The position numbers and the translations under genes were made by a program. From NCBI RefSeq assembly GCF_018139145.2, contig NC_059471.1, positions 205,115,494 to 205,179,493 of the forward strand: a stretch of DNA of 64,000 nucleotides. Reading direction: 5' to 3'. This DNA comes from Gymnogyps californianus (lineage: Eukaryota > Chordata > Aves > Accipitriformes > Cathartidae). Of the stretch, positions 1-13,900 are shown piece after piece. Each line of letters begins with the position of its first letter. Positions within the stretch are counted from its first letter, which is position 1. The notes below the pieces were generated by a model. It worked only from the letters and a program-made list of their open reading frames with translations. It searched no databases and had not been told where the DNA came from.

Positions 1-63
1 CAAGTTTCATGTTTGCTCTTTTGGAAAAGCTCTATTGAAATTCTGTACAAGTGTGGAGGGCAT

Positions 64-659
64 TGTCGTGGTTTAACCCCAGCCAGCAGCTAAGCACCAC
101 GCAGCCGCTCCCTCACTCCCCCCGCCGCTCCCAGTGGGATGGGGAGGAGAATCAGGAAAGAAGGTAAAACTCAAGGGTTGAGATAAGAATGGTTTAATAA
201 CTAAAGTAAAATATAGTGCTAACAATAATAATGAAATATAATAATAGTAATGAAAAGGAATATAGCAAAAAAAAAAAGGGGGGGGGGGGGGGGGAGAAAA
301 AAACCCAGTGATGCACAATGCAATTGCTCACCACCCACTGACCGATGCCCGAGCAGTGATCCGCGCCTCCTGGCCGGTTCCCCGCAGTTTACATACTAGG
401 CATGACGTTCCATGGTATGGAATACCCCTTTGGCTAGTTCGGGTCAGCTGTCCTGGCTGTGCTCCCTCCCAGCTTCTTGCACACCTGCTTGCTGGCAGGG
501 CATGGGAAACTGAAAAATCCTGAACTTAAGATAAGCGCTACTTAGCAACAACTAAAACATCAGCATGTTATCAACATTATTCTCACACTAAATCCAAAAC
601 ACAGCACTGTACCAGCCACCAAGAAGAAAATTAACTCTATCTGAGCTGAAACCAGGACA
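64..659 (-). mobile_element. Solo LTR, ERVL-like family (copy 1)
   Basis: Begins TGTCGTGGTTTAACCCC and ends AACCAGGACA on the + strand, so the element reads TGTCCTGG...CGACA on the minus strand. It is the same family as the provirus LTRs. Flanks GGCAT (59-63) and GCCAT (660-664) form a 5-bp target duplication with one mismatch. It contains an A/G homopolymer patch at 270-300. No internal retroviral sequence adjoins. Confidence 0.88.
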
Positions 660-2816
660 GCCATCCATGGAGATTATCGTTGCTGTTGGAATCCATGGTT
701 TATCTGCCCAGCTGTGTGCATGTGCTATCTTCTCTTATTTTTCTGTTGAGTTTAAAAATTGTCTGCTTTTGATTTGTGATCCAGTTATTGTTATGCGTAC
801 CATAACACAGCTGTAATGCACAAACCTTGCTTCCGTATGTTGTCAGCCTGAGTCCTGCAGAGCAGGTAAGAAAACTTTCATTCCAGCTCTTGTGTCTTCA
901 ACATTCTTCCCTATACATTACATAGTCATATGAAATTAGTTGTTTAGGGAGAGCAAAGGAAAGCACTTTCCGTTCTGGTGTAGGGAAAATTGACTCGTGC
1001 TTTCCTTTGGTGACTGCTTCAGCAATAGCACAGAATTACACTGCTGTTGTGCTTAATCATAATGATAGTCTAGGCTGCTCTTTTAAATGTGATGGCCACA
1101 TGCCAACTTTTGGATGCTTTTCTTCAAGACTGCAGTAAAAGATGAGGGTAGAGAGGGAAATAACTTATTTTAATAGGCCTGTATATCTAAAGAAATTGGC
1201 TACTGGGTCTGTCATCTCTGTTACTATGCGTGGCCCCTATGGACAACTACTGTCATATCAGGGATCATAACCTAAAGAGAATATGCATGTAACAGAAAAC
1301 TTCTGTAATATTAGATACAGTTCATAAACATGTTTGGGGATTACAAAGTGCTCATATTGGACAGGCACAGTCAGCTAGGGTGCCTAGAAACAAAGGGAAA
1401 ATAGTTACGTATTGTCCTGGTTCCAGGAAGAGGCATCTTTATGCAGTTGATGCAATGCCCATAGCTGATCAGATTTAACCCAGGGTTGAGAAATAGCTGG
1501 CTCCAGGTACTACTGATGGACCTGACCCTAAAGCCTATTTGCATTTGTATCCAGAGGCATATAAGAGTGTAGCTGATAGGCACTCATAATGGCTATTAAT
1601 ACCTTTCTGTTGGTTTAGTTCCCCTAACGAATGCTAGGAAAGTAGAGGTCGGAATGTGTAGTAATGGGAGTGGGCTGCCTTTTGGGTGGTAGGTAGCTAT
1701 TGAATTTGCTTGGTTATAATATGAAACATCACTCTTGGAGGAGGCAGACAGAGAGTTTAAGCAGCATCAGTACTAAATGTGAATGAAACCTTGGATAGGG
1801 AATAGATTGAAAATGAAATATATTAAGGGTAGGGGGAATCGTTGAACCTAACTTGGTGGTGTATGTAACTGAGCTACACTGAGTGAATTCTAAATGGAGG
1901 GTATTTAATGAATTACTTTTTTTATAGCAGCACTGGCATAAGTAGGTTTTGTTTACAACAGTATTTTCCTGTTCTCACCCTTCCCTGTCCTAGCCAGTTT
2001 GTTGGTATAAACACTTGCATGGTTACACAGTGATGCAGGTGAAAATTAAGTGCTTCTCTAGGGGATGGGAAGGTAAGATGTGACTATCAGCTAGATCAGT
2101 TTCTTGAACTAGTTCACCATGTGGACACAAATGTTTGTTTTGGCAAGCCTGGGGGAGTAATGAGGGCAGAAACGAATTGGCTCATGGTGGTGGCTGCTTA
2201 AGTAATACAGCTGTTGTAAGAATATGCCTAACAACAGAAGACCATGGGTAGATGTTTCACATTTGTTTTATTTGTAAATAATTTTTTTTCTCTATTATGT
2301 CTAAATAAAACTTTGCTTTGTTTTACTGTTGATCCTCAAAACTACATAAGAACAGTAAAGGATTCATCCTAATTCTATGAGGTTGTTTATGGAGAGAGCT
2401 ATTTCTGCTTCTGTTATCAACTCAGTTATTCATCTTTCTTGAACAGTACACAAGATCACTGTAGAGTCAGGATACTTACAGGTCTGTTGAGAACAGAGAA
2501 GGACTGGGCTGGCAACCTATAGCTGTGCTATGAAATGAATACATCCAAGAATGGAAGAAGGCTGTAGTAGCATGGATTTTTTGCTTTGTGGATGTTTGGA
2601 AAATATGGAAATCACATCACACAGAATCACAGGCTGGCTGTTAAAATATCAAATAATTTGAATGAAAATTTCTGCAATGCTTGTTCTTGCTTGCAACTTT
2701 TAAAGGGAAATCTCAAATAATAAAGGTATTTATAGATCAGCTTGCAAGCTCGAGAGATCTTTGTATGAAATCCTAAGACCAAGAGCATCTGGAATAATTG
2801 CCGTTGCAACTGGTGT

Positions 2817-2921
2817 TGCAGTCATAAAAAAATATGTATAGTGAAAGAAAACTTTCAAGTTGCATAGCAGTATACGGTTTGCAGGAAGCTCAGGTTCTTG
2901 CCTTGATAAGTCTACAGTGGT
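2817..2921. repeat. Local duplication, copy A
   Basis: TGCAGTCATAAAAAAATATG and about 85 further bases match 3193-3298 at roughly 80% by eye, in the same orientation, about 375 bp apart. Confidence 0.75.
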
Positions 2922-3192
2922 ATGATGAAGAGCCTGAAGTACTGCACAATAAAAGTTTAAATGCATTCGAGTTTTCCAGTCTCAAACTGTTCATTAATTA
3001 AAGCAGACAATTTCAGACCTGAAGGAAAAATAAAAGCACAGCCAAAACTTAGCTGGCAATTGTTTGATGGTTGAGTGTGCAGGAGGCTTTTTTCAAAAAA
3101 ATTACTTATATGCTCCCTAGTGTTTGCAATTACCTTACCTTTTAGCTGAAATACTTTTTGTTTGTTTGTTTCAAGCCAAAAAGTGTGCTTTT

Positions 3193-3298
3193 TGCAGTCA
3201 TAAAAAAAATGTATGTTGAAAGAAAACTTCCGAGTTGTGTGGCACTATATGGCTTGCAGAAAGCTGAGATTCTTGCTTGGTAAGGCTGCAGTAGTGCA
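3193..3298. repeat. Local duplication, copy B
   Basis: Second copy of the 105-bp segment; shares GAAAGAAAACTT, GGCTTGCAGAAAGCTGAG-like and GATTCTTGC-like blocks with copy A. Confidence 0.75.
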
Positions 3299-6200
3299 GG
3301 TGTGCTAGGAATTGTGTGCCGTCCGTTTTAGGTGATGTGTAGTGCAGCCCGGTTCTGGATGTAGTCTATGCAGAGACAGTGATTAGGAATGAACCAAACT
3401 TGTTGCTTCAGAAATAGAGAAAGTTAAGGATGTTTGGAAAGCTATGGAATGCTTGCAAGGTAAGTGTAAGGTTTCGTGGATGTTGTTGGGTTCCAGTAAA
3501 CCATAGCTTCATGTGTAACTCTTTTTTAAACTTTCTGGCTTATGGATTTGTTAAATAAGGACCGCATTTCTGTGTAGAAAAGAAGGATAAATCTGTTCTG
3601 GCAGACTTCACGGTTAGTAGCATGTCTGTGCGTGGCTGTATTCTTACTAGGGGGAACTACATCCATTTCAGTTATGGAGTAGTGGATGTTAGAGGAGATT
3701 GGGTGGAAAATGTGAAGACTCACACAATAGATTTTGTCAATGCATTTCTTCTTCAAATAAAGTTAAAATAATTTGGCTTGAAGCTCTGCTGTGTTTAAAA
3801 GACCATTTAAAAAGAAAAATTTTAATGTCAATGTGCTTCTTGTAACGTTAATGTATCCTCTTTCTGCTCTAAAAGAAGGTTAGGAACAGAAAGTATTAAA
3901 ATGTTTAGTTAAACTTTTAATTCTTTTCCTAAATAAATTGAAGACTCAAAGCCAAAATATTTGTATCAAGTTTTCGGTTATATAAGTAATGCTAAAATAA
4001 ACAATTGACCCCAAACCTGTTGTCCTGAGGACTATATCCTGTTTACGGGTGTAAGCCTGTTTACTGGGACATCAGACATGGGTTTTCCATGCCATGTCCT
4101 GCCAGACCTACAACTTCTCTCTTGCTTTGTGGATTACTAGGGGCCCCTTAGTATTTGGTGCTGGAAAACCAGTTATGTGAGCTCTGCGTTTTGATTCATG
4201 TTAGGCTTCATCCTATTCATCACAGTGGTGTTCTTCCCCTCTGTCTAGAGTACCTTCTGGCCTCGTGGATTTGGCATGACTAATAGTCTCCTTTAGTAGT
4301 TTGTATGTCTTGGTCCATTTCCTTTTCTGAATTGAGTTGAAACAGTAAAGCATCTCCGAGCACAGAGAGGGTGGTTGCGTTGGGTCTTGCCTGAGCCCCT
4401 CTTACAAGTGGTGGCAATCCACTTGCCCTTGTTTGGGGGGAAGTCACCTCATCCTGAAGGATGGGTTCCATTTGTTAAGAAAGCAGTTTAATGCTTTTAA
4501 GTAGAATAGTAGTTTTCCGCTGTTTAAAAGTGTGGAAAATAGAAGGTTTCTTGTGGAACCTTACAATAACAAATATTCACCAAGGACATGACCCCTTCCT
4601 CCTGCCCCTCCCAAGTGAACACAACTCTACTCCAGTTTGATTTTGGTGTCTCTATCTTTCATAATTTGGCTGGCAATCAAGTGCTTAAATTTATTAAGTG
4701 CCGAACTATTATTTTTTGGGGGGAAGAATTCAGGAAAGCTGGATGAAAAATCAGCTCATTTCTGATTGGGTATTTTCTCATATTTAAAATATACCTGCCA
4801 AATCTCCTTGTCTGTAGAGGCTTTCTTTTGCAAAAGGGTAAGAATATCCTTGGACTAATAACTGGTTGAGTTTTATTTTAAGCTAATGATTGCTGGCTTT
4901 CAAGAAATGATCATCTACCTTTTTTTTTTAATACGAAAAATTAGATTTCTTTTACTGTATTCCATGAATATTCTAGGATATATTTTACCAGTTGAAATAA
5001 ACTGGCAAGATTGATACTTCAAAGGAATCTACAGTTCATCAGGAATACTTTGTCAGTTAATTGTTTGTAAATGTGTCCCTTTCTTAGGCATGTAAAAGGG
5101 TTTAAAGTATTCTGTGAGCACTGAGGTCTTTTATCCCTTCAGTTGCTTATGGAATACTAATGAAAGTAATGTATGTGCATCATGTGGAAAATATGTTGGC
5201 AGACAGATACCTGCAGTGCCTTAAATGCTTTGGCATTGTCTCTGTTTAATCAGCATAGTTGATCCCTGCTTCCCCTAGAGGTTTATACTTTCAGAATAAG
5301 ATCAAAGTTTTATATGAAAATTTAAGCAAAAGTAGAATTCACCTATTTTAGAGATGAATGAATAGATAAACAGGAGCTTAAAAATAAAACCTTAGGCACT
5401 CTGGTCTCTAATATAAAATGTCTTGTAGGAACAATAATTATGGTAGTTATATATATTTAAAAATAAGACATCTGAGATGTTAACAGAAGAATTTCCTGGA
5501 ATTAAGTACCTATCTGATTAAACTTTTGTCATTTGTTTTCATGATGCTTTCTGGAAGAGTAGATGTTTTATGCTGTGCCTGCGTGCTTTGCTAAATTAAT
5601 AAGCTGACTTGGCATTGAAAATGCTCTTTGAGGAATGCCAAAAAAAAAACCCCCAAACCCCCTCTTAAGTTAAAGTAACAGTTAAAATATCCATTACAAT
5701 TTTTTGGATACTCCATCTGCCTTTTTGTGGCACTGATTCTTTTTGTTACCATTTATGTCTGCTTAAAACGGTATAGAGCAAGTTGGGTGGCTGTGCCATT
5801 GAAGGCTGATTCCAGTAAACGTTTAGTGGAATAGAGAAAAAAGCCTAGGAGTATCAACAGTTAAATTAAAATGATGATGCAGATTTGGCATCTTATTGCT
5901 AAATAGAAAATACATAAATGGAGTGGTTTCAGTAAAACTACAGGGAAACTTAGAGTACAAAGAAATTACATTAGTACCCTTGGTCATAATCTTGTTTTAT
6001 TTATCAAAAAATTCTATCAGCAATGTTTTCTGAACGTTATTCATGCTTCTTTATCAGAAGTGAATTTTCATGTGTTTATTTTATCTCTACTGTATGGCAA
6101 AATAATGGTTATTTTGTTAAGAAAATTTCACAATATTTATCAATTGTCATATCTTTGCGACTGATACCATACGTTCTGTTTAGTAATCGGTTGCTGCTGA

Positions 6201-7691
6201 AATAGCAGGGACAGACTCTGCATTTGAAGTTGGAGCATCACCAGTAAATGTGTTTGGGTTCAATTTTATAACACTTCTTATATGTGTGTAAAATCTTAGC
6301 TGTAATGTTGCAGTGACAATATATTTCTTTTTCCCTGTAATTATGAACTTATGAGGGGCACAGTTAGTTATGCAATTTCTAAGAAAACTGTGGGCTTTAA
6401 TTCTGTTCTCTGAAAATGTTGTTTGAGTGAACTGGCTTTGGTACATCAGCTCAGTGCTTCTCATATAAGTATACAGCTAAAGCTTGAGTATCTGAGTTAA
6501 TGAAATAGTAGATAGGCTAAAACATGTGGTGGAGAGTTTTCCACAGGACAGACTTCACAATTTCATATTAAAAATTACTCCTGCACCTAAGCAGTATATC
6601 ATGCTGTCTGTTCATTACTGGTCATCTAGTTTTTATCAGGTAGAGTTTGTAAGTACCATAAAGTTGTGCACTCTTTAAAATAGCAACCTATATTTTTAAA
6701 AAAAACTGTCAGAACAGTAACTGAAGCATTTAGCTTCAACTGAATTGCTTCAGCAACTTTTAAAATAAAATAGGGATATTTGTTTTTTCTACCTTGGATA
6801 TATGCGATCAATAGGACTCCATATTCCTAAACTCTGCAACACTTAAGTGCAGTTTGGAATAAGTTTGGACTACTGAGTTCGCAGTTTTCTAAGAAATGTG
6901 CCGGAATTGTGACTTTATAGAAATAAGCTTTTCTCAGTTATTTTCTCACTTTTTTATATTTCACAATGGAATTAAGAACAGACATTGCAGCCATGATTTA
7001 TTTGAGATGTTCCAATTTTCTGTGGCCTTTCACTAGTCAGTTCAGTTAAATATGTATCAAAATTGTATTTGAAACAGTTACTTTTACTGTTATTACAATA
7101 AGCTTTTCCTTTATTTTGGACAAAATAGGAAATAGGACCAAATGTCTTTTGTGTTCTGACTTTTCTGCATGTATGTGCATCTTGTTGGTAGAAGTAATGT
7201 GTTATTAATGCTACATGAGGCTGCTGCTCTTACTACAAAACAAAGTCACTATATAGGCAAATCCTAAGGTACTGTATAGCTCCAGTGTCTCTTGGACAGA
7301 TTTGCAGGATCGTATTACATCAGGCACTAAAAGTCTTACGTTTCAGGAGGAACTTACTATTCTTCCAAAATGTAAATTAAGGAACCCTTCCCCCTCACTC
7401 TTGCAGTTGGTATATAATAGTGTTAGTATCTGAGGCTGTGCATACCGGGGAGTAAAATTCTGCCTGAACTACAAAGACATCTCATGTCTACTTGCCACAG
7501 CATGTTTTTGAAGTCTTTTGTGTAACAGCAACTGTTTTAAAAGCATATCTTGTTGAGGAAAAAATACAGTAGATCATAAAATGAGAAGGGCAGGCTTGTT
7601 TCTAGTGTATGTAAGAACATTCAATCTTATGAATGTTGATGTTAGTCCAAGAAAAGATTGATTAATTTAAAATTTGTTTAGTTCTCTTCAG

Positions 7692-7994
7692 AAGGATATG
7701 GATAAGAAAATGGATGAAGAGCAGCCTTTGACTGTGTGTAACCAGTACCCTAAAGAAGTGGTGAGGAAACGTCAGAATTCGGGTCGAGGTTCCAGGGGCA
7801 GCGATTCTTCCAGGACCTCCAGGAAAAGCTTCAGGCTGGACTACAGATTAGAAGAGGATGTAACTAAATCAAAGAGAGGCAAAGATGGGAAATTTGTCAA
7901 CCCGTGGCCAACGTGGAAATCACCAACCTTGCCAAATATTTTGAAATGGTCCCTCATGGAAAAAAATAACAGCAATGTGCCGTGCTCAAAGCAG
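7692..7994 (+). CDS. NAPEPLD: NAPEPLD first coding exon
   Basis: The acceptor is a pyrimidine-rich stretch ending in AG at 7690-7691; the donor GTAAAT starts at 7995. Two in-frame ATGs lie at 7698 and 7710, both with a purine at -3 and G at +4; I take the first. An apparent upstream extension of the open frame starts at TTG in the intron and is not real. The exon encodes the basic, serine-rich N-terminus and the conserved block [11 protein letters not shown]...FVNPWPTW, and ends in phase 0 after SKQ. The first six bases are 5' UTR of an exon spliced from upstream. Confidence 0.93.
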
Positions 7995-10900
7995 GTAAAT
8001 ACTTGCATGTTTTCTGTTCTTGATTTAGACTGCTTTTGCCTCTGCTCTAATCAATAAAATAGGACAGTTTCTAAATAATACTTATTAGGCATCTTTTGGA
8101 GACTTTTCTAAGTCTTGTTTTTCTCACTTTATTATCACTTTATTCTTTTCAAAAGATGGGTTAATACTTTCTGCCTCTTCGATTTTTTTCTCCTTTCTGT
8201 TAGTTCCACACCCTTGGATTTATCCAGCTCATTTTATATTTACAAAAACAACAAAAATGGCCCCCTAGCTCAGTCATAAACTACAGTTACACTCTTCCCT
8301 TTTTAATAGGTGTTGCCTTATGAAGCATACTACTAGCATCGTTTATATTGCATGAAATAGCTGTGGCATATCTCATTTTAAAAATTTTGCTGTTTTTTTT
8401 TTTCCCAGACTGCCATTTACTACCTATGTTACATCTTTTTCATAAAAATGTAATAAATAGTTACTATCACTTACTTATGGAAGTGTTTGCAAATCGATGT
8501 TTTTCTGTTTCAGTACACTAGGAGAAAAAATTGCGTATGTTAAAACTAACCTGAGCAAGTATTTGTACTGTAATACTAAAGGTACAGTGCCAGTTTACTG
8601 GGAAACACCATTGTTTGTTCTTGGTGTATTGCTTCTGTCAGATACTGTATATAAAGAAGGAGGCAGGGGAAGCAACCTCTGAGAGAAGCTTCTTTTCCAT
8701 GAAGAGTAATGGATACTGGAAAACCATGGGTTATCTTTGTGGCCACAAAAAGTGTTATGATGGCTACATTTTTGACAGGATTACTTCTCAGTGTATTTTC
8801 TAATGTGTTGACTGCACTTTGGAAAAGCTGTGCTGAAGGGTGCAGAAACAGGGAAAGCATTTTTGAACAAATAGGTGTTAATAATGCTTTTAAGCATCCA
8901 AGAAGGTATGCATAAGCTATAAATCTCACAGTCGGTATTTAGCAAAGAGCTTACACTTTTCATTTTTATCTTGTATGAATTACCTGTGAAGGAAGGAATT
9001 TGATCAGCTTTATGGACAGGAAAGCCGTGTTACGTATTAACACATGATGGTCAGAGGTTTTGGGATTTCTTTAAGGATATGTGGCACGGAACATGTTTAA
9101 GGGAGAAATAATCTTGGCTGTAATTTTTCTATAATAATAATTTGACTTCAGAAAGAAGCACAGCAAACTTGTCGGTCTTGGGATCCCTTCCAACAATCTA
9201 CTGTTTTAAATTTGGTGTCCTGCTTCTAGACATTATCTGCACCTTGTAGTAGTAACAGCGGTTGTGCCTCAGTGTGTACAGCTTTCTAGGCAGTGTGCTG
9301 CATTATGATACTTGGGCCACGTTTGTGTAAAGTTCACGCCTTGGCGTTTTCAATTGTCTTTGACGGCTGCCCTATTCTGTATGTGTACAATAGGCTTCGT
9401 ATCTTGCCAGCACCAGTCAGAAACCTGGTCAGTGACTGCACTACCTAGACGGCAGTGCTAAGGTTTACTACAGAGTGCAGAATATACAGCTCTTTGATGG
9501 CAGCGGAGAACTGCAGCACTCCCCTTTAATTTACAGATTATCCCTGCAATAAAGGATGATTACAAAGAAATCTACACTGTAGCAGTTGTAAAGCTGTCTC
9601 TCTGACCCAGTTGGGATTCATTTTGGACTAATTTTATTGCTTTGCATATGAAATTTTTTAATTAAGTGCCTGCAATTATTCAGGAGCTCAGTGAAGTAAA
9701 TCAGAAATAGAAAAACCTAGATAGAGATCAATGAAATGCACTTCTTGAGTCCTCAGCCATTTCGACGCTTGTTCCAGCTATGTTTGTTCCGCACCTAAAT
9801 TGACCTGTAAAGCACTTCTGAGGTTGTTTAAAATTCAAACTAAGGTCTCCATACTTTATTTAGTGCTGTTAGATAGCAAGTCCTTCAAGCAGACTCCTAC
9901 TTCAATTTCCACATTGAGTGTGCCTGGTGATACCTTGCTATGCTGGGCAGGTTCAGTTTATCTGTACCAAGTGCTTTGCACATGTAAAAAAAAAAAAAAA
10001 AGCAGCATATTACCCAGGATATGTACTTCACTGTGTAAAAGCTGTGTGTATTATAATCAAGCCTTCACAATAAGCCTGTATCATTATCCAGAATGCATAG
10101 ACTTCTTGTATTTTCATTACAGGCTTTTTTCAGTGCTGTTGGAGTATCTTTAATTATTAGTTGTTGGATCAACAATTTAGATTGTTCTCATTTCTGTAAA
10201 ATCCAGCGGTATTCCAGCAGGCACTAAGTGCCAAAAATCCTAAGCTAATTAGCTAGTCTTACCAAAGCCTGTCATGTGTTTCTTCTTGCTTTGCATTAGG
10301 AAGGAAAGAACAACATGGGAGGGGGGAAGGGGTACAGCAGGAGGAATTTTTGTGTTACTCCAGTGATGAAGATAAGACAGTATTAGGCACATTTTGCTTC
10401 TGTTGGTAGCTGATTTGACATTAATACCATATTTCAAAGATCTGTTATAAATTCTTGTAGTATTAATATGCTTCTGGTTAGTCTGACAGAGAACAAAATG
10501 TACTATAGCAGGATAAAAGTTCCATAAGATTATGTATTTCATTCATTATGTTGTTTTATCCTGTTGTATGAGTTTTAAGAATTTCATATGAAGTATGCTG
10601 CCAATAGAACTTGTGTTTTAGTTTGAAATCTTAGGAGTTGAGTAATGAGTCCTTATTGCTTTAAAAGATAATTCTGGGGATTTTATGGTCCTTTTGTAAA
10701 ACATTAAAAAAACCCGAACAACCCCAAACACAAAACCCATGCACTGAGAAGTAATTTCTTTAGCTATTTCCCTGTGTGATTTACTATGATAGCTCAAGAA
10801 AATGCCTGATTTCTGATCTCATCCTCTGAGGAATCATTGATTTGGATCAGAGGCCTGTGTATCACAAACCTGTAGATCTCATACAGAGTCCGTGCTTTCC

Positions 10901-13900
10901 AAGTTACGCGGCCTTTGTGCTCTTGGTTTGCCTTGAACTTTTGTTCACAGAATTTCATTGAAATAGGTCAGGATACCAGTTGTTCAAACTGTTCTACTCT
11001 TTATTTATCGATCTTCCTGTCTGTGTGTCCTTTATGAATGCCTTTTATAGTGATTAAGTCTACCTTTAAATCAACTGTTTGAAATACTTAATAGTGTCAA
11101 TCCTAGTGACATCCCTGTAAAGTGTTTAATAGTGCAAATGTGTTGTGGTTTTACCCTGCTAGGCAGCTAAGCACCACACGGCCGCTCGCTTACTCCCCCC
11201 CCAGTGGGATGGGGGAGAGAATCGGAAGGGCAAAAGTGTGAAAACTCGTGGGTTGAGATAAAGACAATTTAATAGGTAAAGCAAAAGCTGCACACACAAG
11301 CAAAGCAAAGCAAGAAATTCATTCACTCCTTCCCATCAGCAGGCAGGTGTTCAGCCATCTCCAGGAAAGCAGGGCTCCATCATGCGTAACGGTTACTTGG
11401 GAAGACAAAACACTATCACTCCGAACGTCCCCTCCTTCCTCCTTCTTCCCCCAGCTTTTATTGCTGAGCACGACGTCATAGAGTATGGGATATCCCTCTG
11501 GTGAGTTGGGGTCAGTTGTCCTGGCTGGGTCCTCTCGCAACTTCTCATGCACCTCAAGCCTACTGGCTTTGATGCTGTGTAAGCACTGTTCAGCAACAGC
11601 TAAAACATCAGTCTGTTATCAACAGTTTTCAGCACAAATCCAAAACATAGCACTGTAGGAGCTACTAGGAAGAAAATTAACTCTGTCCCAGCCAAAACTA
11701 GTACAATATGTTTGAGTCCCAGTTAAGAACTCATTGTTCACATCTGCCAATTAGCCAGTTCTTCATCCATTTAGTATTGTTGATTAATATTGCATGATGC
11801 TAATTTTAAAAACTAGTTTGTGTCAAATGTCAGCAAGAATAAAGTGGATTCCTTTAGAGTTCTCAGAATAATTGGTAGTCTGCCTCTAAAAACAGCTACT
11901 TAAAAAGAACATTTTCCATAAAAAATGTACTTACTGACCTAAATTGAATTATGACAATTAATTATTAAATTCTATCTCTGAGTTTAATTTCTTTGATATA
12001 ATCTGATTTGTTGACTTAACAACATGTAATTTGGTGGGTTGTCCTAATTTCCATTTTTGAGTATTATGTTAGTTTTGTGGATCTTCCACTTTGGTTTTTT
12101 TAATTGAAGTTTCAAATAAAACGCTCTGTGGTTCAGATTTCTGCTGCCAGTGTCGTTCCCATGTACGTAGAATGAAATAGAGATAAGAAAGTGATGCTTC
12201 TTTCTTGGAGAAGCAGCAGTTTGTCTCAGTCTAATACTCATACTTTGTTTATTCTTGTATGAATTTAGTGATTGTATTGTACTAACCTTATACTCAGCTT
12301 TATAGAAGGTTATCTGTTTCTTGTTCCTGCAGACAGTAATGAAACTTTTTTCAGTAGACATGTCTTGTCCATTAGCTCTCAGAAAAAGCAATTTCATGAA
12401 TATTTTATTACTTACAGTAGAATTGCAAGGGGATGGAACTGTGTGTGTTTTGTTTTTTCCTAACATATACCCTCCAAATCAATAAAATATTGTGGAGCAA
12501 GTAACTTCCCTGAAGCTGTCAGGACTGTTTTAGCAAGGGAAATCCTAGACTCCTAAACTGTCACAGCATCAGCTGGAGTTTTAAGCGAGCGGGAGGTCAG
12601 CTCTGTATAAGCTCATATCGCTCATCTACTATCCTAGACCTAGAGAATGAGAGCAGCAACCATTGCAGGGAGAACTTGACTAGGAACCAGAAGTGCTGGG
12701 ACATCTGTGATTGCCAGGAGTCTGTAGAAGCTGCCCAACACAGGCAAATTCTTCTAAAATGATGTGAGGAGTTCAGACCAGAACTGTTTGAGAAGAGAGC
12801 CTTAGCCACACTGTGGCAGAGCTGGAGATGGTCAGGAACTCCAAGAAGACTTTTTGTTTGGCTGGTTTTTTTAATAGGAAAACTCTTATTACAAATAAAA
12901 TTTCTGCATAAGCATCTCGACCAAACTGCAGTGAAGGATGTAACTCCGGTTCAAAATGAGAGAATGAGTGGTGGTTGGACAATGAGTTTCAGTAGATAAC
13001 ATACAGCCACGGCCTCCTTTGTGCCAGCTTGAGGCTACACAGAGTCAAATTTGAAGCCGATCGAGCTGCAAGCTGGCTATTTTCCTCCTCTGGATTAATG
13101 TTCAGCTGATGTAGGGGATGCATCATTTAGTTGCACAAGCTAAACTTGAGCATTTGTTACAGTAACAGTGTGTATATATATTCTTTTCCAGGTCAGGGAA
13201 GGCCAACCGATTACGAAGCCTTTCCCAGGATGCTGTTAGTGCCTTGCAGTGCTTTCACTGCAATGCTTTCAGACTCTATTAGTAGGTCTCCTGGCCTGAT
13301 GGGATACTCTCAAGCTGTTTGTTCTCTCTTTTGACAGAGAAGTGGAAATGTTACAAAACCCTATGATGAAACTAGGAGGAAGTAGCTGGGAAAATGGTCA
13401 TTAAAAAGGCATCTGTTTTGTGTTGCAGTTCTCTGGTTGCCTAAAAATATAAACAAAACGCAAATCTTGACTGTAATGATTTGTGCCTTGTATGCAGTTT
13501 TTGTTCCATGGCCAAGTACGTTCTGAAATCTCAGGCATATTTTGTTCTTTTTTGCTAGGAACTCGATAAAGAGCTTCCAGTGTTAAAACCTTACTTTGTT
13601 CAAAAGCCGGAACTTGCTGGGAAGACAGGAACTGGTATGCGAGTCACGTGGTTGGGACATGCCTCGGTTATGGTGGAAATGGATGAACTTATATTTCTTA
13701 CCGACCCAATCTTCAGCCAGCGAGCTTCCCCTACTCAGCTGATGGGTCCCAAGCGCTTCCGAGGACCTCCGTGCACAGTAGAGCAGCTCCCCAAAATAGA
13801 TGCAGTCATGATCAGCCATACCCATTATGATCATTTGGACTACAACACTGTAATGAGTTTAAATGAACGCTTTGGGAGTGAGCTGCGCTGGTTTGTGCCT

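Larger units (their letters stand above)
1..7691 (+). other. Region upstream of the NAPEPLD coding exons (5' intron or flank)
   Basis: AT-rich DNA with stops in all frames and no exon I can support. It holds a solo LTR (64-659) and a local imperfect duplication (2817-2921 and 3193-3298). No CpG-rich promoter is present, so the NAPEPLD transcription start probably lies left of the window and most of this is 5' intron (inference). Confidence 0.6.

Noticed and set aside
2615..2640. CACACAGAATCACAGG resembling a CR1 end
   Set aside because: The match is too short and not followed by other CR1 blocks.
7674..7697. Upstream extension of the NAPEPLD open frame
   Set aside because: It starts with TTG in the intron; the splice acceptor AG at 7690-7691 lies inside it.
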